This document shows positions 34,787 through 42,857 of a stretch of DNA of 64,000 nucleotides, piece by piece. Every line of letters starts with the position of its first letter. Within the stretch, counting starts at the first letter, position 1. The stretch covers positions 211,482 through 275,481 of the forward strand of contig NZ_SRMQ01000003.1 in the NCBI RefSeq assembly GCF_004768785.1, given 5' to 3'. The position numbers were made by a program, and so were the translations under genes. Source of the DNA: Caproiciproducens galactitolivorans. GTDB taxonomy: Bacteria > Bacillota > Clostridia > Oscillospirales > Acutalibacteraceae. A model generated the notes under the pieces. The model ran no database searches. It saw nothing but the letters and a program-made list of their open reading frames with translations, and was not told the origin of the DNA.

Positions 34787-35605
34787 ATGATCTTCCGCAC
34801 GGATCTGGCGCTGGAAAATACCGATCCCGAAAGGCATATCGTCAGGGAGGAAAAAGGTTGCAAAATCACAAACATTGAAGAAGGGGAGAATACCTATGTT
34901 ACGCTGGAGGTAAAATCGATTTCCGACCGGATCGACAGCGACAACAGCCTTTTAACGCTGACTGCGCAGGAGCTTTCAAAGCTGGTTCCCGAAAAGGGGA
35001 GCGCGCTGGTGGCGGGGCTGGGCAACCGCGACATTACACCGGACGCGCTGGGCCCGCTTGTCGCGGAGCGCGTCATGGCCACGCGGCACATCCGCGGCGA
35101 GCTGGCAAGGGTAACGGGGCTGGGGGATCTGCGCCCCGTTTCGGTGGTAAGCCCCGGCGTTTTAGGTTCCACGGGCATTGAGGCCTTTGAGCTTTTAAAG
35201 GCGCTGGTAAAGGAACTGAAACCGGATTTTGTCATTGCGATTGACGCGCTGGCGGCGCGCAGCCCTTCGCGGCTGGGCTGCACCATTCAGCTTTGCTCGG
35301 CGGGGATTTCCCCGGGCGCGGGGGTGGGGAATTCCCGCCCACGCATCGACCAAAGCACGCTGGGCGTGCCGGTCATCAGCATGGGGATACCGACTGTGGT
35401 CGACGCGGCCACGCTGGCGTATGACCTGCTGGATGGCGATATGGACGGGAAAGAGGAGAAAATTGCGCCGCGCGGCGCGCAGATGATGGTTACGCCGCGG
35501 GAAATCGACCTGATTATTTCAAGGGGCGCAAGGGTGCTGGGAATGGGCATTAACGTGGCTTTGAACCCTTCCATGACGATTGCCGATTTTGAAGATTTAA
35601 CCTGA
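34787..35605 (+). CDS. gpr: Germination protease GPR
   Basis: The 272-residue protein starts with the GPR propeptide-like FRTDLALE and contains VAGLGNRDITPDALGPLVA and FVIAIDALAARSPSRLGCT, typical of this aspartic-type protease. GPR degrades small acid-soluble spore proteins at germination. The start at ATG 34787 has AAGGGG nine bases upstream. It lies between rpsT and spoIIP, as in Bacillus and Clostridia. Confidence 0.95.
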   Translation: MIFRTDLALENTDPERHIVREEKGCKITNIEEGENTYVTLEVKSISDRIDSDNSLLTLTAQELSKLVPEKGSALVAGLGNRDITPDALGPLVAERVMATRHIRGELARVTGLGDLRPVSVVSPGVLGSTGIEAFELLKALVKELKPDFVIAIDALAARSPSRLGCTIQLCSAGISPGAGVGNSRPRIDQSTLGVPVISMGIPTVVDAATLAYDLLDGDMDGKEEKIAPRGAQMMVTPREIDLIISRGARVLGMGINVALNPSMTIADFEDLT

Positions 35606-35664
35606 GTCATCATGAAATTTGTCCAGCCCGCATAAGAATGAATATATTTTAATGGGGGCAGGAT

Positions 35665-36747
35665 ATGAAAAAATGGGGACAAAAGGCGGCGGGGTTATGC
35701 TCCGCTGCACTGACGTTCGCGGCGGTTGTGTGCGTTCTGGGGCGCCTGTCGGTGCTGCCCCCGTGGGACGCGGCGTTTACCGCTGCAGGGTTTATAATGC
35801 CGGGCGGCGCGGCCGAAGCGCTGAGGACCGATATTCTGGAAGAGGACGAGGAGGATGACGGAGCGTCCCATATCGAACCGCCGTCCGGCGCGGACAGCCG
35901 GCCGGTTTCGTCCGTGCCGGAAAACTCTTCGCAGAAAAGCCAAAACAGTTCCGCGGCGAACGCGCAGCAGGGGACGGTTTCCACAACGCAGAAGGCGGAT
36001 GTGAAGGAAATGAGCATTGTGAACGCCGGCGTACAATATAAAAATATCTGGGTGAAAAATTCCAACAAAAACCATGGAATCGACATTCCGGGCGAGCTGA
36101 AAAAGCAGCCGGCGGTAAAAATCGCAAAGAATGCCGGGCCACAGGTTTTAATTTACCATACGCATACCACCGAAGCTTTCGCAGGCGATACGCGCAGCCG
36201 GGACGCCTCCAAAAACGTTGTCGCGGTCGGCGAACGCATCGCGGCGCAACTCCGGGCAGCGGGCATCAACACCATTCACGACGCCACTCTGCATGATTAT
36301 CCGAGTTACAACGGTTCCTACGAACGCTCCAAGGTGACGGTGCTGAACAACCTGAAAAAATACCCCTCGATCCAGGTGGCGCTGGACATTCACCGCGACG
36401 CGATGGGGACTTCCGGGGGTACGCGGATTAAGCCGACGGCAGTTGTGAACGGGAAAAAGGCCGCGCAGGTGATGATTATTGCCGGATGCGACGACGACGG
36501 CACGTTGAACCACCCGAACTGGGAATACAATCTGCGACTTGCGGTGCGGATTCAGCAATCCATGGCCGACCAGTACCCCGGCCTTGGGCGCCCGCTGAAC
36601 TTCTGCAACCGGAAGTACAACCAGAATTTAACGAAGGGTTCCCTGCTGGTGGAATTCGGAACAGAAGTCAATACGCTTGACGAGGCGACGTATTCCGGGG
36701 AACTGTTCGGAAAGGCACTTGCCGCCGTTTTGAATAAGCTGACATAG
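35665..36747 (+). CDS. spoIIP: Stage II sporulation protein P
   Basis: The 360-residue protein has an N-terminal membrane anchor, a Ser/Glu-rich linker (about 60-120), and a SpoIIP amidase/endopeptidase domain with LIYHTHTTEAFAG, LDIHRDAMGT and LLVEFGTEVNT, which supply the zinc ligands and glutamate. It degrades septal peptidoglycan during engulfment with SpoIID and SpoIIM. It starts 59 bp after gpr with a GGGGGCAGGAT site. Confidence 0.93.
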   Translation: MKKWGQKAAGLCSAALTFAAVVCVLGRLSVLPPWDAAFTAAGFIMPGGAAEALRTDILEEDEEDDGASHIEPPSGADSRPVSSVPENSSQKSQNSSAANAQQGTVSTTQKADVKEMSIVNAGVQYKNIWVKNSNKNHGIDIPGELKKQPAVKIAKNAGPQVLIYHTHTTEAFAGDTRSRDASKNVVAVGERIAAQLRAAGINTIHDATLHDYPSYNGSYERSKVTVLNNLKKYPSIQVALDIHRDAMGTSGGTRIKPTAVVNGKKAAQVMIIAGCDDDGTLNHPNWEYNLRLAVRIQQSMADQYPGLGRPLNFCNRKYNQNLTKGSLLVEFGTEVNTLDEATYSGELFGKALAAVLNKLT

Positions 36748-36778
36748 ATAAGCAGATTTCTTAGGATGTGTAAAATAA

Positions 36779-37033
36779 ATGGAAAGAAGAAACAGAAGAA
36801 TTTTTTGGGGATCGTTTTTCAGCACCCTCTACGTGCTGATACTGTTAATCGGCCTTGCCGTTGTGGACTACAATTCGCGCCGTATCGGCTTTGGCGACGA
36901 CAAAACCCTCCTTTACCAAATTACTGGTAAAACGTGGCAGGAGACTTGCAATGTAGCAAAAGTATGGTATAATAATTTCAAATTCTCATTTCAAGAACAT
37001 GCTGCGGAGGAATCGGATCATGAAAAAACATAA
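36779..37033 (+). CDS. Small membrane-anchored protein of the spoIIP region
   Basis: The 84-residue protein has one N-terminal hydrophobic helix (about 12-32, STLYVLILLIGLAVVDY) and a charged C-terminal region predicted outside. Its last 14 bases overlap the next gene. The ribosome binding site is weak (TAGGATG). No family is recognised; the position between spoIIP and lepA hints at, but does not prove, a sporulation role. Confidence 0.6.
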   Translation: MERRNRRIFWGSFFSTLYVLILLIGLAVVDYNSRRIGFGDDKTLLYQITGKTWQETCNVAKVWYNNFKFSFQEHAAEESDHEKT

Positions 37034-37607
37034 AAAGTCGTGGCTGATGCTATTGCTTGTGACATTTATGTTTTCATGTTATCCTATTACCGCAATGGCA
37101 ACCGAAATTACGCCCGAACAGGTAGAAAAGGCGATTCAGCAGCAACAGCAGCAGGTTGCAAGCAATTTGGTTTCGCAAAGCCCCTCCGGCAATAAATCCT
37201 CTAGCCTGCCGTCCGCGTCGTCAAAACCGAAAACCCAGAGGAAGAAGAAATATGTTTCGTCCGCCCCTTCTTCCCTCCCTTCCGGTATGTCTTCAAGCGA
37301 TATTTCCAGCGAGCTTGAAAGCAGTGAAGCGTCGAGCGAAATTGTCCTGCCAAGCGTGGACAGCATTGTAGAAAATGATCCGCTGAGTTCCCCAGCCGTT
37401 GACGTTGCCGCAAACAGGAAGATGAACTGGCTCGGGATTCTTTCCTGGGCGTGTATTGCGCTGGGTATCGCCGTTGTTCTGATCGTTGTGTTAAGCAACC
37501 GCCGTCCGCCACGCGGAGGCCCGGGCCGCAAACGCTACCGCCGGCCCTCCAAACCGCGCAAGAAGCGCTTGCTGAACGATAAGTATTATCGGGATTTGAA
37601 ATATTGA
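37020..37607 (+). CDS. Exported Ser/Gln-rich membrane protein, unknown
   Basis: The 195-residue protein has an N-terminal signal or anchor (WLMLLLVTFMFSCYPITAMA), a low-complexity region rich in Ser, Gln and Pro, a second membrane helix near 140-162 (ILSWACIALGIAVVLIVVL), and a short Arg/Lys/Pro-rich tail. The start at 37020 follows GGAGG by 9 nt. A TGGTATAAT extended -10 at 36968-36973 inside the preceding gene could give it its own promoter. Function unknown. Confidence 0.65.
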   Translation: MKKHKKSWLMLLLVTFMFSCYPITAMATEITPEQVEKAIQQQQQQVASNLVSQSPSGNKSSSLPSASSKPKTQRKKKYVSSAPSSLPSGMSSSDISSELESSEASSEIVLPSVDSIVENDPLSSPAVDVAANRKMNWLGILSWACIALGIAVVLIVVLSNRRPPRGGPGRKRYRRPSKPRKKRLLNDKYYRDLKY

Positions 37608-37617
37608 AAACGCAGAG

Positions 37618-37645
37618 GGATGTGCTTTCGCACATCCTTTTTTTG
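37618..37645 (+). terminator. Intrinsic terminator of the spoIIP-region operon
   Basis: An 8-bp GGATGTGC / GCACATCC stem with a TTTC loop is followed by T7. Confidence 0.9.
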
Positions 37646-37691
37646 TTTTGTTCCGGTGGGAAATGCGATTTTCATTTTTTGTTTTCTATGC

Positions 37692-37697
37692 TATAAT
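37692..37697 (+). promoter_or_regulatory. Extended -10 promoter element for lepA-hemW
   Basis: TGCTATAAT lies about 45 bp upstream of the lepA start. Confidence 0.55.
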
Positions 37698-37741
37698 AAC
37701 TTATTATCCATAGAAAAAATCCATTGAATTAGGTGATAAAT

Positions 37742-39550
37742 TTGTCGGTACCACGCGAGAGAATTCGGAATTTCAGCATTATCGCGCATATTGACCACGG
37801 CAAAAGCACGCTTGCCGACCGCATTTTGGAGCAGACGAAATCGGTCGCGCTGCGCGACATGGAAAATCAGCTGCTCGACAGCATGGATCTGGAGCGCGAA
37901 AGGGGCATTACGATTAAGGCGCACGCGGTCACGTTGGTTTACAGCGCGGCGGACGGGCAGGATTACGTATTCAACCTGATCGACACCCCCGGCCACGTTG
38001 ACTTCAACTACGAGGTTTCCCGCTCGCTCGCTGCGTGCGAGGGTGCGGTGCTGGTTGTGGATGCGTCGCAGGGCATTGAGGCCCAGACCCTTGCCAACAC
38101 CTATCTGGCGGTGGATGCGGGGCTGGAAATCGTGCCGGTTATCAACAAAATCGACCTGCCGAGCGCCCAGCCGGATCGGGTGCGCACGGAAATCGAAGAC
38201 GTGATCGGTATTCCTGCCGACGAAGCGCCCTGCATTTCCGCGAAGCTGGGCACCAACATCGATCAGGTAATGGAACAGATTGTGAAAAACGTGCCGCCGC
38301 CGCAGGGCGACGAGAACGCGCCGCTCAAGGCGCTGATCTTCGATTCCTATTACGACGCGTATAAGGGTGTTATTATCCATGTCCGCCTGATGGACGGGCA
38401 GGTGCATCCGGGCGACACCATCCTTATGATGTCGACGGGCGCGCGGTTCACCGTTGTGGAATGCGGTTACGGGCGCGCTACCGGCTTTGAACCGAGCGAC
38501 GGGTTAAGCGCGGGCGAGGTCGGCTATATTGCCGCTTCCATTAAGGCCGTAAAGGATGCGCGCGTGGGCGACACCGTTACGCTTGCGGACAACCCAGCGA
38601 AGCAGGCGCTGCCCGGCTACCGCGCGGTGCAACCGATGGTTTTCTGCGGCATCTATCCCGCGGACGGCGCGCATTATTCTGACCTGCGCGACGCGTTAGA
38701 AAAGCTTCAGCTGAACGACGCTGCGCTTTCGTTTGAGCCGGAAACCTCCGTGGCGCTCGGCTTTGGTTTCCGCTGCGGCTTTCTGGGCCTTCTGCATATG
38801 GAAATCATCCAGGAGCGGCTGGAGCGGGAATACAACCTCGACCTGGTTACTACCGCGCCGAGCGTTGTGTACCGCATTACGAAAACAAACGGAGAGGTTG
38901 TTTTTATTGACAACCCGACCAATTACCCCGACCCTTCGCTGATTTCGATGGCAGAGGAGCCGATTGCCGACGCGCATATTTACACGCCGAGCGAATACGT
39001 GGGCAATATTATGGAGCTTTGCCAGGAGCGGCGCGGTACCTTTAAAAATATGAACTATATCGACACCGACCGCGTGGATATCCACTATGAGCTGCCGCTG
39101 AATGAAATCATTTACGATTTCTTCGACGCGCTCAAATCCCGCACGCGTGGCTACGCCTCGTTTGACTACGAGCTGAGCGGCTATAAAAAGAGCAGCCTTG
39201 TGAAGCTGGACATTATGCTCAACGGCGAAGTGGTGGACGCGCTGTCCTTCATTATCCATTCGGACAAGGCCTACCCGCGGGCGCGGAAAATGGCGGAGAA
39301 GCTTGCGGAAAAAATTCCACGCCAGCTCTTCGAAATTCCGATTCAAGCTTGTGTGGGTGGTCGGATTATTGCGCGCGAAACCGTCCGGGCGATGCGCAAG
39401 GATGTTTTGGCGAAGTGCTACGGCGGCGATATCACGCGGAAAAAGAAGCTGCTGGAAAAGCAGAAGGAAGGCAAGAAGCGCATGCGCCAGCTCGGCACCG
39501 TAGAAGTGCCGCAGGAGGCGTTTATGAGCGTGTTGAAGCTGGATGAATAA
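37742..39550 (+). CDS. lepA: Elongation factor 4 (LepA)
   Basis: The 602-residue translational GTPase has G1 [15 protein letters not shown]2 ERGITIKA, G3 DTPGHVDF and G4 NKIDLPSA, plus the LepA-specific C-terminal domain with [20 protein letters not shown]. It remodels stalled or mistranslocated ribosomes. The start is TTG 37742 with TTAGGTGAT upstream; a GTG three codons earlier overlaps that site. It overlaps hemW by 8 bp. Confidence 0.97.
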   Translation: MSVPRERIRNFSIIAHIDHGKSTLADRILEQTKSVALRDMENQLLDSMDLERERGITIKAHAVTLVYSAADGQDYVFNLIDTPGHVDFNYEVSRSLAACEGAVLVVDASQGIEAQTLANTYLAVDAGLEIVPVINKIDLPSAQPDRVRTEIEDVIGIPADEAPCISAKLGTNIDQVMEQIVKNVPPPQGDENAPLKALIFDSYYDAYKGVIIHVRLMDGQVHPGDTILMMSTGARFTVVECGYGRATGFEPSDGLSAGEVGYIAASIKAVKDARVGDTVTLADNPAKQALPGYRAVQPMVFCGIYPADGAHYSDLRDALEKLQLNDAALSFEPETSVALGFGFRCGFLGLLHMEIIQERLEREYNLDLVTTAPSVVYRITKTNGEVVFIDNPTNYPDPSLISMAEEPIADAHIYTPSEYVGNIMELCQERRGTFKNMNYIDTDRVDIHYELPLNEIIYDFFDALKSRTRGYASFDYELSGYKKSSLVKLDIMLNGEVVDALSFIIHSDKAYPRARKMAEKLAEKIPRQLFEIPIQACVGGRIIARETVRAMRKDVLAKCYGGDITRKKKLLEKQKEGKKRMRQLGTVEVPQEAFMSVLKLDE

Positions 39551-40658
39551 CGCGGAGCCGATCGGCCTTTATATTCATGTACCGTTCTGCGACGGGAAAT
39601 GCCCGTACTGTGATTTTTATTCCCTGCCTGCCGATGAGGAAACTATGGACCGCTACGCCGAGCGCGTGGCGGAGGAGATGGGAGCCTTTGCGCGGAAGGA
39701 AAGCCATCGGGTGGACACGCTGTATTTCGGCGGGGGAACCCCCAGCCTGCTCGGCGGGAAACGGCTTGCCTATTTAATCGGAAAAGCGCGGGAATGCTTT
39801 GGCCTGCAAAACGCGGAAATTACGGCGGAGGCAAACCCCGCGAAGGATTTAAGCGGTTTTTTTGAGGAATTGCGCGCGGCGGGTGCAAACCGGATTTCCA
39901 TCGGCCTGCAGTCCGCGGATGAGGGCGAGCTGCGGCTTCTGGGACGACGGCACACCGCGATGGAAGCGATAAAGGCTGTGTGCGACGCGCAGAAAGCAGG
40001 CTTTGAAAATATCTCCCTCGACCTGATGCTTGCTATCCAGAAGCAGACTCCGGAAAGCCTGAAACGCTCCATCGCGTTTTGTGTGGATGCGGGAATTCAA
40101 CATGTTTCGGCGTATCTGTTGAAAGTTGAACCGTATACGGCCTACGGCCGTAAAAAGGGCGAGCTTGCCCTGCCAGACGAGGGGGAGGCGGCGGATTTCT
40201 ATCTTCTTGCCTGTGCCGAACTGGAAAAGCATGGGTTCCATCAGTATGAAATCTCCAACTTTGCGAAGCCGGGTTTTGAAAGCAGGCATAACCTGAAATA
40301 CTGGCGCTGCCGCGAATACCTTGGGATCGGCCCGGCGGCCCATTCCTTTTTGAATGGGAAACGGTTCTATTATAACCGAAGTCTAAAGGGCTTTCTTTCG
40401 GGCGAACCACCGGTGCAGGACGGTGAGGGCGGCGGCTTTGAAGAATACGCCATGCTTGCCCTGCGTCTTACCGAAGGGCTGACCCACGAAGGGTGCCGCG
40501 CGCGTTTCGGGTTCGGCATACCGGAACGTATCGTCCGCGCCGCAAAGCTGTATGAAAAGGGCGGGCTGACCGTCTGCAACGAAAACGGCTTTCACTTTAC
40601 CCCAAAGGGATTTTTGGTTTCCAATATGCTGACTTCGGAAATTTTGTTTGCGAAATAA
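39543..40658 (+). CDS. hemW: HemW-type radical SAM protein
   Basis: The 371-residue protein has the radical SAM triad in [14 protein letters not shown] and the HemW motif RHNLKYWR, which separates it from HemN coproporphyrinogen dehydrogenase. HemW is a haem-binding chaperone that delivers haem to target proteins; older annotations call it coproporphyrinogen III oxidase. It is coupled to lepA. hrcA would normally follow, but here an AT-rich islet intervenes. Confidence 0.93.
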   Translation: MNNAEPIGLYIHVPFCDGKCPYCDFYSLPADEETMDRYAERVAEEMGAFARKESHRVDTLYFGGGTPSLLGGKRLAYLIGKARECFGLQNAEITAEANPAKDLSGFFEELRAAGANRISIGLQSADEGELRLLGRRHTAMEAIKAVCDAQKAGFENISLDLMLAIQKQTPESLKRSIAFCVDAGIQHVSAYLLKVEPYTAYGRKKGELALPDEGEAADFYLLACAELEKHGFHQYEISNFAKPGFESRHNLKYWRCREYLGIGPAAHSFLNGKRFYYNRSLKGFLSGEPPVQDGEGGGFEEYAMLALRLTEGLTHEGCRARFGFGIPERIVRAAKLYEKGGLTVCNENGFHFTPKGFLVSNMLTSEILFAK

Positions 40659-40690
40659 GCTGCCCGGTGAAAACTCGCTGGACAGCTTTT
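40657..40690 (+). terminator. Terminator of lepA-hemW
   Basis: AAGCTG...CAGCTT arms with one mismatch and a 14-nt loop are followed by TTCTACATTTT. It overlaps the hemW stop. Confidence 0.55.
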
Positions 40691-40887
40691 CTACATTTTA
40701 ACTTAGGCTAGACGGCAAAGTGTTGAAGCATCCCAATCAAGCAGAGAGTGTTTTGCCAGGGCAACAACTTTAATTTCCCAAATATAATGGTTCTCCAGTT
40801 CCCACCCATGGTTAAGTCGCTGGGAAACAGTTTGATCATTTATCATGCAGAAATTTGAAAATTGAATTAATTTTTTGATGATATTGT

Positions 40888-40916
40888 TTGACATGTAAAT
40901 ATTTACCGGCTAGAAT
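40888..40916 (+). promoter_or_regulatory. Promoter of the AT-rich islet
   Basis: TTGACA and TAGAAT are separated by 17 bp. The predicted start site is about 77 nt before the secreted-protein gene. The stretch 40691-41000 otherwise holds only a minus-strand open frame without a ribosome binding site. Confidence 0.6.
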
Positions 40917-41000
40917 TACTATAAAGAAATAAAAAAGAAAGAGATTCCATTGCAGATTTAAATTGGTTTGATATATAACTGTTAAATATAAAGGAGAATT

Positions 41001-41510
41001 ATAAAGAGACAGTCTATCCTGATTAAGTTAATGTCATTTGCATTAGTTATTGCAATAATCCTTTCTTGTAATATTGAAGCTTTCGCAGCTCAAAAAAATA
41101 ATGTTAACCCGCTTACCAGCAAATCCGAAGTAAAAGCTAGTGGTAAAAAATATGGACCATGGTTCGGAGGGCATAGCGACACCTATAGTACAAGAGATGA
41201 ATATAATATTACAATAACATTGGTAAGGGCAATTGCTGACGCTATAGTTACGTTTGTGGATGAACCTAAAGCGAGAGCTCTTGCCGCCGCCGTATCCGGT
41301 TCGTTAGCTAATGTTAATTTATCAACGGCTGATTACACTTATGGTACCGTCTATAAACGTTATAGAGAAGTTTACGTAGGGGGAGAATTTGCATACTATC
41401 AAAATGAAGTTACCGTTGACGCATATTATTGTCATAACGGCAAAAAATCACATGTCGGAAAAACCACAGAGATCTTTGAAGGTAGTGTTTTAATGATTGC
41501 TAAACAATAA
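41001..41510 (+). CDS. Secreted protein of unknown family, probable ATA start
   Basis: Read from ATA 41001, the 169-residue product begins with a good signal peptide (KRQSILIKLMSFALVIAII, cleavage after IEAFAA). A mature part of about 140 residues follows, with one amphipathic helix (ITLVRAIADAIVTFV) and Tyr-rich strands near the end. AAGGAG lies 4 nt before the ATA, exactly where an ATG is expected. The first ATG (41031) falls inside the signal peptide and has no ribosome binding site. Base composition is far more AT-rich than the neighbours. It may be a secreted toxin, bacteriocin-like or surface protein; no family was recognised. Confidence 0.6.
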   Translation: MKRQSILIKLMSFALVIAIILSCNIEAFAAQKNNVNPLTSKSEVKASGKKYGPWFGGHSDTYSTRDEYNITITLVRAIADAIVTFVDEPKARALAAAVSGSLANVNLSTADYTYGTVYKRYREVYVGGEFAYYQNEVTVDAYYCHNGKKSHVGKTTEIFEGSVLMIAKQ

Positions 41511-41542
41511 ATGTAGAGGTTTACTTTGAAAGGGGATCCACT

Positions 41543-41834
41543 TTGCAAAATTCTAGAGCGTTAGAAAATACCATTTATATTGCTGGAAGTCTTTTTCTCG
41601 TACTTTTTATGCCTTTTATTAGGTCACATTCACAGTTAATTTATATTTTACCTTTAATCACAGTTATAATTTTCCACAATGCGACTATTATATCGATTAT
41701 TAAAGAGTGCAAGGAGAAGAAAAAATTTTCTTAAAAGTGATAATCTTCTAAAAAAATGTTTGTTTCTGCTTTTAATGCTTATATTTTATTCTTTGTTGTT
41801 TTTTAGTACGAAACACTATTGGGAAGAAGTGTAG
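41543..41834 (+). pseudogene. Frameshifted small membrane protein, paralogue of the next gene
   Basis: TTG 41543 (after AAGGGG) opens a 63-codon frame that stops at 41734. The +1 frame from about 41729 continues with CLFLLLMLIFYSLLFF to a TAG at 41834. Joined, the roughly 96 residues have three hydrophobic helices and align with the next protein along the length (IIKECKEKKKF against IIQECREQNRF). The break falls in A6T4. It could be a mutation, a sequencing error or a programmed shift. Confidence 0.65.
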
Positions 41835-41836
41835 AT

Positions 41837-42145
41837 ATGAAAGGCTACTTGAAACTAGTACAGGGCATCATTTCAGTGGCAGGAGCAATCGTGTACGGAG
41901 TGGGATTATCTCTTTTTTTCCCTTATACATGGATTCCCTTTTTGATGACATTTGCAGCCGTTCCGTTGGTAGAGAACTATTTTGTGGCGGATATCATACA
42001 GGAGTGCCGGGAGCAAAATAGATTTGCTTGGAACAATCGAAATGTCCGAACAGACTTATATTGCATGCTTGGTACTCTGATTTTCCTATGGATTGTTCAA
42101 TTTTTCGTACTTCGCGCCAAATACGGAAGTTACCCATTTCTTTAA
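41837..42145 (+). CDS. Small three-helix membrane protein, islet
   Basis: The 102-residue protein has three hydrophobic helices (about 8-32, 34-52, 78-96) and the motif ADIIQECREQNRF between helices two and three. It starts 2 bp after the stop of the frameshifted paralogue; there is no strong ribosome binding site, so it may depend on coupling. Two small polytopic paralogues behind a secreted protein recall immunity or export partners, but this is inference only. Confidence 0.65.
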   Translation: MKGYLKLVQGIISVAGAIVYGVGLSLFFPYTWIPFLMTFAAVPLVENYFVADIIQECREQNRFAWNNRNVRTDLYCMLGTLIFLWIVQFFVLRAKYGSYPFL

Positions 42146-42159
42146 CGAGATTTTTTTAG

Positions 42160-42197
42160 CAAGCTACCGAAATCCAAACCCGGGTTTCGGTAGCTTG
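42160..42197. terminator. Long stem-loop ending the islet
   Basis: A perfect 13-bp stem (CAAGCTACCGAAA / TTTCGGTAGCTTG) with a 12-nt loop lies just after the last islet gene. The T-run follows only weakly (TTCTATAAT), while T7 precedes it. Confidence 0.6.
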
Positions 42198-42291
42198 TTC
42201 TATAATGTATTCGATTCTGACATAAAATTTCATAATATCTGTTGAATTATTCGAATAAAAGGGCTATAATTTGCTTAAAAGGCATAAAGAA

Positions 42292-42393
42292 TAAAAAGTG
42301 CAATGCAGGAACAGGCGCGCTAACACCTGCCCCCTGCATACGGAGAACGGAACTCTCCATACGCAACTGATAAAATCAGCACATTGCGTTTTC
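42292..42393 (-). ncRNA. Candidate structured RNA with a four-way junction
   Basis: An outer stem (GCAATG 42382-42387 with CATTGC 42300-42305, plus-strand coordinates) encloses three hairpins: CTGAT/ATCAG, an 11-12-bp arm at 42337-42364, and a double CAGG/CCTG arm at 42306-42336. On the minus strand every mismatch of the plus-strand fold becomes a G-U pair, and a T5 tract follows the outer stem. This favours minus-strand transcription, as the 3' end of the 66-codon gene. A competing plus-strand unit is possible: TTGAAT-17-TATAAT lies at 42242-42270. No known RNA family was matched. Confidence 0.45.
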
Positions 42394-42576
42394 TATTATA
42401 CCGCCTGTTTCGACTTTTGTACAGGGATATTTTCGAAATTCGCATTGTGCGGGTAATGTTGTATATGGATAAAAATCCGTGTACAGCGTTTTTTTTGTGC
42501 CTTTTTCGGGCGGCGGGGCGTTCACCACTTTAACGAGACGGTTTTTTGGGTGCTTCGTTACCCATCGCCTGATCAT
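42376..42576 (-). CDS. Putative 66-residue protein between two hairpins
   Basis: The ATG at 42576 has GGGGGAA 6-7 nt upstream. The product is basic and soluble (IRRWVTKHPKNRLVKVVN, a Pro/Glu/Lys stretch, Tyr-rich middle, two spaced cysteines near the end). Its stop lies inside the first hairpin of the structured RNA and its leader carries the long stem-loop at 42618. No family is recognised with certainty. Size and position make this a tentative call. Confidence 0.4.
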   Translation of the reverse strand: MIRRWVTKHPKNRLVKVVNAPPPEKGTKKTLYTDFYPYTTLPAQCEFRKYPCTKVETGGIIENAMC

Positions 42577-42617
42577 AAGCGTTCCCCCTTCTTTCCCCCG
42601 GAGAGAAGATTTAATCT

Positions 42618-42668
42618 GTCGGCATCCCGGCGTTTCCATTCGCCGGGAGTAAGCCCGACCTTTTTTTA
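42618..42668. promoter_or_regulatory. Nested GC-rich stem-loop (leader on minus, terminator on plus)
   Basis: GTCGG/CCGAC outer arms surround CCCGGCG/CGCCGGG. On the plus strand T7 follows, as in an intrinsic terminator. On the minus strand it forms the leader of the 66-codon gene, followed by a small AGATTAAATCT palindrome. Confidence 0.55.
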
Positions 42669-42768
42669 TTCAGGAAGCCATCTTGCGTTTTGCCAAAATA
42701 TCCCTTGCTATGGAAACGTGGTTTTTTAAAATATTTGGTGATTTCACAATTAGTTTACAAATACTATA

Positions 42769-42797
42769 TTGACAATGGGGTAAAGTAATGGTAAATT
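42769..42797 (+). promoter_or_regulatory. Promoter of the hrcA-grpE-dnaK-dnaJ operon
   Basis: TTGACA is followed after 17 bp by TAAATT (or TATAAA just beyond). It lies directly upstream of the CIRCE element. Confidence 0.65.
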
Positions 42798-42808
42798 ATA
42801 AAATAGAT

Positions 42809-42835
42809 TTAGCACTCAAGACATAAGAGTGCTAA
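42809..42835 (+). promoter_or_regulatory. CIRCE operator (HrcA binding site)
   Basis: TTAGCACTC-N9-GAGTGCTAA matches the CIRCE consensus exactly. It sits between the promoter and hrcA and predicts HrcA repression relieved by heat. Confidence 0.97.
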
Positions 42836-42857
42836 AATCAGGATAGAGGTGCAAAGG

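Noticed and set aside
40703..40894. 63-codon minus-strand open frame after hemW
   Set aside because: No ribosome binding site, no recognisable domain, and its start overlaps the -35 of the plus-strand islet promoter.
42292..42393. NiCo (czcD) riboswitch identity for the four-way junction
   Set aside because: The fold has four stems, but the junction bases do not match the NiCo core I recall, and no metal transporter follows.
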